This document shows positions 23,085 through 34,400 of a stretch of DNA of 64,000 bases, piece after piece. The DNA comes from Yamagishiella unicocca. Taxonomy: Eukaryota; Chlorophyta; Chlorophyceae; Chlamydomonadales; Volvocaceae. How positions within the stretch are numbered: the first letter of the stretch is position 1; each line of letters starts with the position of its first letter. The stretch lies in assembly GCA_003116995.1 (NCBI GenBank), contig BDSL01000004.1:2232001-2296000 (forward strand), in the 5' to 3' direction. Below the pieces are notes generated by a model that made no database searches, was not told the DNA's origin, and worked only from the letters and a program-made list of their open reading frames with translations. The translations under genes and the position numbers were made by a program.

Positions 23085-26000
23085 ATGGCGGCCGCTGGGA
23101 CATGGTTCCCGGCGGCAGGACTCCTCCTGCTCCTGATGACGTCGGTATCAGCTGCTTCACAACGCGGCAACGTCTGGTCTGTTGGCTCATCGTCATTTGC
23201 AGGCAGAAAACGTAGGTACTGCCTCGGTCTGTCGCGCTCTAGGTGGTGTCTTTCCCGGGCCTGACCCGTCCCACTTCCAGTACAAAGTTGCGTGTGGTAA
23301 TCAGCTTCAGCGTGACGATATCTACTCTTTAGCGTAGAGTATTACCATGTGTTCGGTATCTAGCATCTTATCGTTGTTTGCGCGCTGATTCTAATCTGAA
23401 CCTTCACGTAATGGACATTCGCAGTCGCCCAAACGGTACCAAGCTGCGTCCACTCCGACCCGACAAATTTCACGTTCGTGACTGCCGACGTCAGTGGTCC
23501 AGCGGACAGTTGTAATGACCAGGCGGCATGCCTGGACTTCAACGCGGTAAGTCGCAGGTTTCCTCACATGGCATGTGCGACCTCCATGACCTGCCGGTGC
23601 CAAGTCATCAATACTGCCCGTTTAACGATGCTGCTTCCCATGAACATTCTTTCACATTCATTACAGCCTTGTGAGAGCTCATCGGCCTTGGCTTTGCCCT
23701 TGCTCATCTGTGCAGGATAGTAGCACGTGCAGAACGTTGACGTCGAACGGCGTGAGCTATCTATACTGCCAGGTCTGCATCTTTTGGTCTGATGTCCGGA
23801 ATTGTCCCAAGGACACCGTTGACACAATCAGCCACGTCTGCGCTGCCGACGAGTTTTGGACGCCCGGCGTAATAGCCTCAGCGGGGACCGAACCTGTCAT
23901 CGGCGCCACGTCAAAGCTTGAGGGCTGGAGCGCTTATGTTACGAGTAAGTGATGAGGACGTGGAGAAGGTAGTTCTTGCCAGTTTTGGTGCGGCGGCTGG
24001 GTTTATAATTTACCTGCTGCTCGGTGAGCGTCAGCTAGATTGTTGGACAAGTACTGCAGTTCATCAGGCCGCAGGCCCTTCCTCGGCAGCCTCGCAGGCC
24101 GAGCTTACCTGGGATGCAGACGAGACACACCCTTTTAACTTGACGGCCCGCCCCTACCGCCGCACCATATCCGCCCACAGAAAAGTACTGTCAGTGGGCT
24201 CGCTGGAACTCCTCGGCAGACTGGACGGACGTCGCCTTCACCGTGAAGGACGGCACTAAGTCCTGCATGCGTGAGTGCCCGCCCTGATGTGGTCTTAGTG
24301 GTCCCCTGAGGAAGTTTGTTACAAGCGCTCATTTCTGCGCCGTGTATATCGAAGTCGCTAGATGGCCTTGCCTGCTCAGCCCTTCCTACCTTTTATCACT
24401 AGCTCGTCCTATACGGCTTTTCCTTGTTCGTAGCTCTCGAACCGCGTTTTTCCACCAGCTGCAGCTGGCCGGCCGGCCCGCGGCACCGCACCACAACACT
24501 GACGTTCTCCCTGTTCCCTACTGCTGTCGCCCATTCTTTTCTCCGCAGCCACGGGCCAGGTGCTCAGTGTCAACATCAACGGTTTCGCGGCAACCTGCCA
24601 GAACCCCCGAGTAGTTGACAACGTGCTAGCGGGATGCGGCCGAGGCGACCAGTACAACGAGTGCCTATGGAACTTCCGGATCGCCAAGCCGGGCACGCCA
24701 GGCTTCAAGTGCTCAAACGTCTCTCCGCCGCCGCGGCCGCCGTCACCGTCGCCGCCGCCGCCCCCACCGCCGCCGCGGCCTCCCAGCCCGCCGGCCCCGC
24801 CACCACCGCCGCGGCCGCCGTTGCCCCCTGGAGTGGTGGCGTCGCCGTCGCCGCCGCCGTCACCGCCGCCGCCCGTCTCGACTTCCGGCGGAGGTGGCTA
24901 CACGTGCGTCAGCACTGACGATGCGGACGACGCGGTAAGTCTAGGGTTTTAGGGGGTGTCTTTGTGTTGTACGCTTGCACTGCACTGCATTAAAAGGAAC
25001 AATGGCCGTCACGTCCTCCCTTGGCCGTGCCTTCCTCGTCGGTCCTTTGACGGACGTGCATCCCGCTCTGCCCTCCGCCCCCTTCCGGCGTCTCTCCAAT
25101 CGTCCGCAGGGCCATTGCCAAGGCACTTCTTGTGGAGGGCTGTATTCCAACATGATCCGCACGGCGCTCGAGAAGGCTCCTGGCGATGCGGATGGCATCC
25201 TCGCCTTCGGCGCATTCGGCTCTACGTCGGTGAGCGCTGCTCCCCCGAGCCTCGGGTGCCTGACCGTCGTAGCCTCAAGCCTGTTCGGGGTGGGCTGCGG
25301 TCCGCGGATGGCGTAGGGGGGCTGATGATCTGCTTGCCTCCCTGCACCCTTTGCTCCGCGCTCCCGCCCTGCCAAAGCTTCCCCACCCTGCCTCCTCTGC
25401 CCCCCCACCTCGCCTCTTGCGCTCCCCTCCTGTCGTTGTATCTCCTGCCCTCCCCACCTTGACTTCCCCATCTTGCCCTCCCCCCTTGCTCTGCCCTCTC
25501 CCTGCCTTGCCCCAACAGAACGCCAGGAAGTCGCTGGAGGGTTGGGTCACTGCCGCCGGTGTGAGCACCTCGAAGATCACGTACGCCACCAGCTCCAAGA
25601 CGTTCAGTACGTTCAACCTGACCAGGTACAAGCTCATGTTCGTCCCCTCGGACTCCGGCAACACGGATGGCGGCCTGTCGTCGACCATGAACGACGCGCT
25701 TATCGCGATGAAGCAACGCATTATTGACTTCGTCAATATTCGCGGTGAGTTGCGCGTCGCGTCGACTTCACATGAAAAGAACCAGTAAAAAACTGAGATT
25801 CATCGATTTCGGCAATCTGACAGTCGATCCGAGTGTCGAGTGGCTGTTTTGCGTGGTGCTGTTCGCCCAGTTGCCATCGGTAGTAAGCGTGGATCCGCCC
25901 ATGAATCCCTCTCCGACGCCCCTCCATCGCAGGTGGTTCGTTGATTGTTCTGACGCAATCAACGCTGACCAAGGCCTATGGTTTCCTTCCGGTGTCCTTC

Positions 26001-28433
26001 ACGTTCAGAGCGACGGACTTCGTGGATGTGACCATCAGCCCGGAAATGTCCTTGTTCTCTCCGGACACGACAAACAGGTGGGCGCGGTTTAGATAAATGT
26101 TTTTATTTAAGTCGTTTTGAGGTGATTTGAGGTTGTTTTCGATGGTTTTACGTTTTCGAGTACCGTTCGTCGGCATTGGGTTGAGCCTTGCCTCCTAAAG
26201 CGAGTCCTGAGCCGCGCTGCCGGACCGCTGTCCCGTATTACGTCCTTTCCTACCCAGTCTCATTCCTCGACCCGTCCCGATTGCTCCCTTCCCCTCGCTC
26301 TCCTCCCCCCTTGAACACTTCGTACTTCAGTAATGTCGACCATACCTACTGGCACGGATACTTCACTGGACCCGTCGACTGGAACGGCATGCGTGTGATG
26401 GCCTACCAGACCGGCTTCTGCCCCGTCACCAGTGGACCCAACCAGGACTGCCGAGCCACGGGTAAGCTGGGTTGCGGCTGAAACTGTATATGGTTGGCTG
26501 GGTACTACCAAAGCGTGGACCCAAAAGAAATGCAACCATTTGTTGGCTGTCCGCGCCCTGACGCCTTGCTGGTGCTGGGGCCTGGCGTCGTCTAATCCTC
26601 CCCGGCCATTTCTACCCCTTTACACAGTACTGTGCAACATGAAGACCATCCTGACGGCCGAGAACTGCTACGACGGCATCGATAATGACCTCGACGGCGC
26701 CATTGACCGCGCGGATTCAGACTGCTGGCGCTGCGGTGACTTCGTAGTCAGCCCCGGCGAGCAGTGCGACGATGGGAATATCCTGGACGGCGACGGCTGC
26801 TCTGCCACCTGCCAGAACCAACCGCTCCAACCGCCAACCCGCATGCCTCCGTCCCCGCCACCGCCGCCCACCAATAGCAAGCCCGACCTGGACTACTGCA
26901 GCAACGGCGAGACCGCCGGCTGCGCCACCTGCGCGGGCAGCTGCGACACGGTGAGTTATATCGAAATTGTTAATGCCTTGGGCGGTGCGACGTCGCCGCT
27001 TGTTCGGACTCATACCCTTACCTCATTATCAATGTGAGGGCATCACGTACCTCAGCCTTCCGAGTTACTGAAACATCTTATGCCCTCGTCTTCCGTGTCG
27101 GAATTGAACCCAGGTCGATGACTTTTGGGGGAACGGCCGCGTCTGTAAGCTGCCGGAGAGGCTCAAGGGTGCTATCCCTGACTCGGCCCTGTGCAACAAC
27201 GTCGAAGGCCGGGTCGGCTACTCGGTAGTCGACCTGTGGACCGATGATACGACTCAGGTTGTGGGCAGCCTCACGGTTTTCCGTACTACTGCCGGCATCC
27301 TTCACGCCACGTTGCGGACATTCTGCCCCTACCTCTTCTTCAGCAACAGTGCTGACAACGTCGACACCAACCAATTTCTCCTGCTGAGTTACTCATTTGC
27401 TGGCAACCTCGTCGTAAAGTCGATGCCTCTGGTGGGTGTGGGTCCGGGTCATGGTTTAGGTCTTATCCGCGCGCTGGTAGTAGGAACTGTGACAGTGGGC
27501 CCCAGACCAGAAGGTAAAGCCATCGGGCGCTGGTGATGGCGGGCTGATACTGATATTGTTCGCTTAGGTAAGGGCGTCCAAGGTAATATCGACGGTGTCG
27601 TTTTCAGGCAGTCTTGCCGTAGTGAAAACTGTCCAACCTCCCGTCGTCCCAACCTCCCATGATACCCCACGCAGAGGCGCAACGGGACAGGCATTCTACG
27701 CTACTCGTGCTACACCTTCACGTACGACATGAATGAGATCGTGCCCAACATTGGCTGCGCGGTACGGCACCTTCCCGCATCCACCGCGACCAGCCCACTC
27801 ACCTATCATGCCACGCGTGTTTGCACGATAGTGCGTCTCCTGTTTGGCAAGCACAGTGCGTCTCCTGTTTGGCAAGCACAAACCCGTACGGGCGGAGTTG
27901 GGCTTTGATGTGATGTCCGCGCCTCGACTGGACACCCCGTGAGGTGATTTATTCCTGTTTGCTGTCCCCAACCCCCCTCCTCGCGCCCCCCCCCGTACCG
28001 GCCCTCAGCCCATGAACCTGGATCTTCGAGTGACGTCACGCACCTCGTTCACCACCTCGTCGCTGTCCGGCACTTGTGACACACAGGTGGGTCGGTGGGT
28101 CGGTGGGGTTGAACTGTGCATTCGCGCTGCCTGCCGTTTGCTGTATCCCTGTAGTCCATTGCGATGTGAGACCAATGCTGCGGGCTGCCCCTTCCTACGT
28201 TTAGCGAGAACGCCCATCGCGCCATGCAGCGTCCATCCTTATGCCAAGCCAACCTTGCCGCCGCCACCCGCATCTCTTGTGTCCCCTTGTGTGTTTGCCG
28301 CCACAGCCCGACAAGGTGACCACGTCGATTACCGTCCCCTCGGATAACCTGCTGGCGCCGGATGGAACTCCGTTCTCGCCGCCGCCGCCACCGTCACCGC
28401 CGCCGCCGTCGCCGCCGCCACCGTCGCCGCCGC

Positions 28434-28464
<31 letters not shown>

Positions 28465-31400
28465 GCCGCCACCGTCGCCGGAGCCGCCGTCGCCGGCGCC
28501 ACCTAACCCGCCGCCACCGCCGCCGTCGCCGGAGCCTCCGCTTCCGCCTCCGCCGCCATCGCCGCCGCCGCCCAGCCCGCCGCCGCCCTCTCCGCCGCCG
28601 CCCAGCCCGCCGCCGCCTCCTCCTCCCTCGCCGCCGCCTCCGGCTCCCCCTCCGCCATCGCCCCCACCTCCGAGCCCACCGCCATCCCCTCCTCCCTCGC
28701 CGCCACCGCCCAGCCCCTCGCCGCCCCCCTCCCCCGCTCCCCCTCCCCCCTCCCCTCCCCCCTCTCCGAATCCCTCTCCTCAACCGCCGTCGCCGAGGCC
28801 GCCTAGCCCTCCCCCACCGCCGCCACCTCCTCCCCCCTCGCCTCCACCCCCTAGCCCTCCGCCGTCGCCACTGCCGCCCTCACCGCCTCCCTCGCCGCTG
28901 CCGCCGTCGCCGCCGCCTCCCTCGCCGCCGCCCCCGTCGCCGTCGCCGCCACCTCCGTCGCCCCCGCCGCCAAGCCCGTCGCCTCCCCCGCCGCCACCAC
29001 CCAGCCCGCCGCCACCTTCTCCGCCCCCTCCGAATCCGCCGCCGCCGCTGCCGCCAAGCCCCGACCCGCCTTCCCCGCCGCCAAGCCCGCTGCCGCCTTC
29101 TCCTTCACCTCCACCGTCGCCGCCACCGCCGTCGCCGCCACCGCCACCGCCATCGCCGCCGCCACCCCCTCCGCCCAGCCCCCCCCTCCGAGCCCCCTCC
29201 CGCCTTCCCCTCCCAGCCCAAGCCCTCCTCCCCCGCCAAGCCCTCCTCCTCCTCCCAGCCCCGGGCCACCAAGCCCCCCGCCGCCATCGCCGAGTCCTCC
29301 TCCCCCACCGCCGCCAAGCCCGCCACCGCCGAGCCCGTCGCCGCCGCCACCAAGCCCTCTGCCACCGAGCCCCCCTCCGCCTTCCCCTCCCCCTCCGTCC
29401 CCACCTCCTTCGCCCCCGCCCCCTCCGCCACCATCGCCGCCCCCGCCCAGCCCAACGCCGCCCACTCCGCCGTCACCAGACCCGCCGCTGCCCCCCAGCC
29501 CGCTGCCCCCAGCCCGCTGCCCCCCAGCCCGCCGCCACCCAGCCCGCCGCCGCCCAGCCCGCCGCCGCCCAGCCCGCCGCCACCATCTCCGGTGCCGCCC
29601 AGCCCGCCGCCGCCGTCGCCTCCCCCTCCCAGCCCACCCCCGCCCAGCCCGCCGCCGTCGCCGCTGCCGCCATCTCCACCACTGCCGCCCAGCCCTCCTC
29701 TTTGGCCCGTGCCACCTTCGCCGTCGCCGCCACCTTCTCCTCCAATCCCACCGTCGCCTGCGCCACCCAGCCCACCGCCGCCCTCGCCAGATCCGCCCAG
29801 CCCTCTTCCCCCTTCACCGGCGCCCCCCTCGCCCATCCCTCCCTCGCCCCCTCCTCCCTCGCCCATCCCCCCATCACCGCCCCCTCCCAACCCTCCGCCG
29901 CCCTCGCCGCCTCCCCCATCCCCTGACCCTCCGTTGCCGCCGCCGCCGTCTCCCAAGCCCCCTTCGCCACCGCCACCCTCACCGCCGCCGCCGCCGCCAC
30001 CTCCCCCAAGCCCTCCGCCACCGTCGCCGCCGCCACCATCGCCGCCGCCGCCATCGCCTCTGCCGCCGTCGCCTCCGCCGCCGCCACCACCTTCCCCGGA
30101 GCCTCCCAGCCCGGAGCCGCCGTCGCCTCTGCCGCCATCGCCCTCACCTCCCCCGCCTCCCTCGCCTCCTCCCCCACCGCCACCTTCCCCGCCGCCTCCC
30201 AGCCCGGCGCCGCCCAGTCCCGAACCACCCTCGCCCAGGCCCCCGTCGCCCCTGCCGCCGTCGCCTTCGCCGCCGTCGCCGGACCCGCCGTCGCCGGAGC
30301 CTCCGTCGCCTCCTCCACCTCCACCGCCTCCTAGCCCTCTCCCTCCTAGTCCTCGTCCCCCATCGCCTTTGCCACCGTCCCCTCCACCGCCATCGCCGCC
30401 GCCGCCGTCGCCGCCGCCACCGTCGCCGCCGCCGCCCTCTCCACCACCCCCGCCGCTGCCGCCCAGCCCGCTGCCGCCCAGCCCGCCGCCTCCCAGCCCG
30501 GCGCCTCCCAGCCCTGAGCCGCCCAGCCCGCTGCCCCCCAGCCCGCTGCCTCCCAGCCCGCTGCCGCCCAGCCCGCCGCCGCCCAGCCCGCCGCCGTCAC
30601 CGGAGCCGCCTAGCCCCCCCAGCCCTCCTGGACTGCCCATTCCTCCCTCGCCTTTCCCTCCTCCTTCACCTCCCAACCCGCCATCACCGGAGCCCCCCAG
30701 CCCACTGCCGCCCTCGCCAGAACCCCCATCGCCGCTGCCGCCGTCGCCGTCGCCACCGCCGCCGCCGCCACCGCCGTCACCGGCGCCGCCGCCACCGTCT
30801 CCAGACCCCCCTAGTCCTCCGCCACCGCCGCCGCCTAGCCCGCCCCCAAGCCCGCCACCACCGTCGCCTCTGCCACCGTCGCCGCCGCCGCCGTCGCCTC
30901 TGCCACCGTCGCCGCCGCCGCCGCCACCACCTTCCCCGGAGCCTCCCAGCCCGGAGCCGCCGTCGCCTCTGCCGCCATCGCCCTCACCTCCCCTGCCTCC
31001 CTCGCCTCCTCCCCCACTGCCACCCTCCCCAAAGCCTCCCAGCCCGGAGCCGCCCAGTCCCGAACCACCCTCGCCACTGCCGCCATCCCCTCTGCCGCCT
31101 TCGCCATCGCCGCCGTCGCCGGACCCGCCGTCGCCGGAGCCTCCTTCTCCTCCGCCGCCCCCAAGTCCCCGGCCGCCAAGCCCTCGGCCCCCAGCCCCCA
31201 GCCGCCAAGCCCTCCGCCGCCCTCGCCGCCGCCGCCATCTCCTGAGCCGCCCTCACCGCCGCCGCCGTCGCCGCCGCCGTCGCCGGAGCCGCCACTGCCG
31301 CCGAGCCCACCGCCGCCGTCGCCTGATCCGCCTAGCCCGGCGCCCCCCGCACCTCCTCCCCCAAACCCGCCGCCGCCCAGCCCGCCGCCCCCCAGCCCCC

Positions 31401-34400
31401 CTCCGCCCAGCCCCCCGCCCCCGAGCCCCGAGCCGCCAGGGGCACCCCCGCCCAGTCCCCGCCCTCCCAGCCCACCCCCACCCAGCCCTCCTCCTTCCCC
31501 GAACCCGCCGGTTCCTCCGTCTCCGCCGTTGTGGCCTGTGCCCCCTTCACCTTCCCCTCCCCCCTCGCCGCCGGCTCCGCCGTCGCCCGAGCCTCCCTCG
31601 CCCGCTCCGCCGTCGCCGGAGCCGCCGTCGCCCAACCCCCCCGGAATGCCGCCGCCGAGCCCGCCGCCGCCCTCGCCGCCGCCACCGTCGCCTACGCCAC
31701 CCAGCCCGCCGCCACCCAGCCCGCCGCCGCCGCCGTTGCCGCCGCCATCCCCCGAGCCGCCGTCCCCCGAGCCACCCTCACCGGCGCCGCCAGTCCCGCC
31801 TTCACCACCATCACCTGAGCCGCCCAGTCCGCCTCCCTCCCCGGCCCCTCCCTCGCCCGCCCCTCCCTCGCCGCTGCCGCCCTCGCCTGAACCTCCCGGT
31901 CAGCCGCCTCCGAGCCCCCTTCCGCCTTCTCCACCTCCTCCGCCCCCGCCGTCGCCGCCGCCGCCGCCGCCCCCGCCGCCGCCGCCGCCTCCCAGCCCAA
32001 AGCCGCCGTCACCTTCGCCGCCGCCCCCGCCGGACCCTCCTTCACCGGCGCCTCCTTCTCCTGCGCCGCCTTCTCCTGCGCCGCCCACGCCTCCTTCCCC
32101 ACCACCCCCGCCAGAGCCCCCCTCACCCGCACCGCCACTGCCCCCGCCCCAGCCGCCCTCCCCGGAGCCGCCGTCGCCGGCGCCTCCGTTGCCGCCGTCA
32201 CCGCTGCCTCCCTCGCCTCCTCCCCCCAGCCCACCGCCGCCGGAACCCCCGCCGCCATCGCCGCCGCCGCCGTTGCCGCCGACGCCGCCGTCGCCCGAGC
32301 CGCCGTCGCCTCCTTCGCCCGAGCCGCCTACACCCTCTCCCCCCCCTTCCCCCGAGCCCCCCCTGCCGCCGTCACCTGAGCCCCCGTCGCCTCTTCCTCC
32401 GTCGCCGGCGCCTCCCAGCCCGGAGCCGCCTTCCCCCGAGCCCCCCAGCCCCCTGCCGCCCTCCCCGGAACCCCCCAGCCCGGCCCCTAACGCTCCCGAC
32501 CAGCCACCCCCGTCACCTGAGCCGCCCAGCCCATCCCCTCCACAACTGCCTCCCCCGAGCCCTTCCCCGCAACCGCCGATGACGCCCACCCCTCCTGGCT
32601 TCCCTCCGCCCAACCCGCCGCCGCCGTCTCCCCCTCCCCCGTCTCCGCCACCACCCCTGCTGCCGAGCCCGCCGCCTCCGGAGCCGCCGCCGCCCAGCCC
32701 GCCGCCGCCTAGCCCGCCGCTGCCGCCTCCCCCTGCACCGCTGGCCCCGAACCCGCCGTCGCCAGCGCCCCCGCTGTTTCCGTCGCCGCCGCCGCCGCCT
32801 CCTTCACCGTCCCCGCCGCCGCCGTCTCCCCCGCCTGAGCCGGAGTCCCCACCTCCCAGCCCCTCCCCGCCCCCGCCTAGCCCGTCACCGCCTCCGCCAC
32901 CCCCCTTCCCGCCTCCGGTGGCCAGGTGAGGACCCCATCGCTTGTGCTGCTGCATCGTCCCTCCCTAGACCGCGGCTCTCTCCCTTCACCCTTCCTTAGC
33001 CCTGCGTCGTCCCTCCGCTTGTACCCGACTTGCCCTGACACCCGCCCTTCACCCCTTGGCCCCCCCGCCCCCCGCTGCTGCCAGCTGCGATTGCTCCAAG
33101 ATCTTCGCGCCCACCAACGGCGCCTGCCCCGACCTCCACCGCATCTTGCACTTCATGGAGGGCAAGGACAGCGACCGCTTCGACACCAGCATCCCGACCA
33201 TCCCTCTGTGCGTGCCAGCACTGGGACACGACAACGCGACCGACATCTACAGGGTGAGTCAACCCACCGCCGGCCCCCCGCTCTGCCCTGCCCCTCCCTG
33301 CCCTGACCTGATCTGCCTGAATATGTCACCTGCTGTACTGCCGGCCACGTGTGGTCACAGGCGCATCAAAGCCTTCCTCATCTCCCATTCCCTCGCCTCC
33401 GAATCTCAAAACCCATCCTCCCCTCCCCTCCCCTCCCGCCCCCAGTTCTCCTTCTGCTGGAGCACCAAGTGCCCGGCCTTGGCCTCCCTGGCGGGCAAGT
33501 CTATTCGTATCTTTGCGAACCAGATGCCCCTGGCAGACGCCCTGGACGAGACCAAGCTGGCCGGCAAGCCCGTGGTTATCACCCACCTGAACCCCTCATG
33601 CTCAACCCCCACGAGCACGGTCACCATGATCAACACCGACACGTACATCGTCTCGACTGCCCAGCGGCTGGTGACAATCCCGCCGCCTGGCCTGGACACG
33701 CTCGATGTGGACGTCAAGGTGGAAGCTGGCTGCGATGACGAGTGGTAAGAGCGGGATGTGGTGACTGCGCGGCAGGGGGTGGCTGTGGATGGCTGTGGTG
33801 ACGGTGATAATGTACAGGTTGCGGTTATGAGGGCTTATGGGTTGACGGGGAGGTTGTCATGTCGGCAGGCACTTGAGCTGCATGACCACGCTTCCGCGAC
33901 AGGACGTGCACGGCACGACGCGTGCGCGCTAAACCCTCGACACATAACCTCTCTCCCCCCGGGCGGTCTGTTTGGCGCCGTGCTCCCACAGGTTCCTCAT
34001 CGCCTTCGTGCCCGTGCACGATATCGGAGGCTACACGCCGCCCATCCCCCCCGCTGCGTGCCCGTGCTGGGAGCGCACCACCAACGGCACCTGCCCCGGC
34101 ATCAAGGTCCCCATTCTGCTGGAGACCCTGGACGTGAGCCCGGACAAGGGCATGTCCCTCATGCAGTGCATCGACCCCGCCAACTTCGACATTTACAAGG
34201 GCAAACTGGCGTACAGGTACGACACGCGGGACGAGCCGTACAATGCATCCTTGTTCGTGTACAGACCTCCTCCTGCTGGTCGCTGTACACCACCATGCTC
34301 CCAACATCACGGGATGGAGGGCGCAATTGACCGTTGACCCGCCCTGGCCTCTTGTCGTCTTTCTTTGCCGCGTGCAGTTACTGCTGGCGCTACGCCTGCC

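Larger units (their letters stand above)
28375..32912 (+). repeat. PPSP/SPPPP-coding repeat (extended hydroxyproline-rich rod)
   Basis: About 4.5 kb of imperfect CCN-CCN-TCN/AGC-CCN repeats in one exon, translating to [14 protein letters not shown] and SPLPP units. Prolines in such motifs are hydroxylated and O-glycosylated in volvocine walls, giving a stiff fibre; ~1500 residues would form a rod of several hundred nanometres. Motif variants with Glu, Leu, Asp or Arg at the variable position cluster in higher-order repeats (the blocks near 30050-30300 and 30850-31150 are close copies). Long minus-strand frames here (Gly-rich) are mirror artefacts. Confidence 0.92.

Noticed and set aside
29105..30676. 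Minus-strand Gly-rich open frame of 523 codons (and similar ones at 28851-29465, 30835-31635, 31900-32955)
   Set aside because: They are the exact antisense of the PPSP-coding repeat; CCN repeats read backwards give Gly/Ala frames without stops. No signal peptide, splice structure or non-repeat domain.
28362..32582. Single 1406-codon plus-strand frame starting with poly-Arg/His
   Set aside because: Its first third is the rod read out of frame; only the middle part (about 29510-31188) is the real PPSP frame. It is explained by the three C-run frameshifts in one larger exon.
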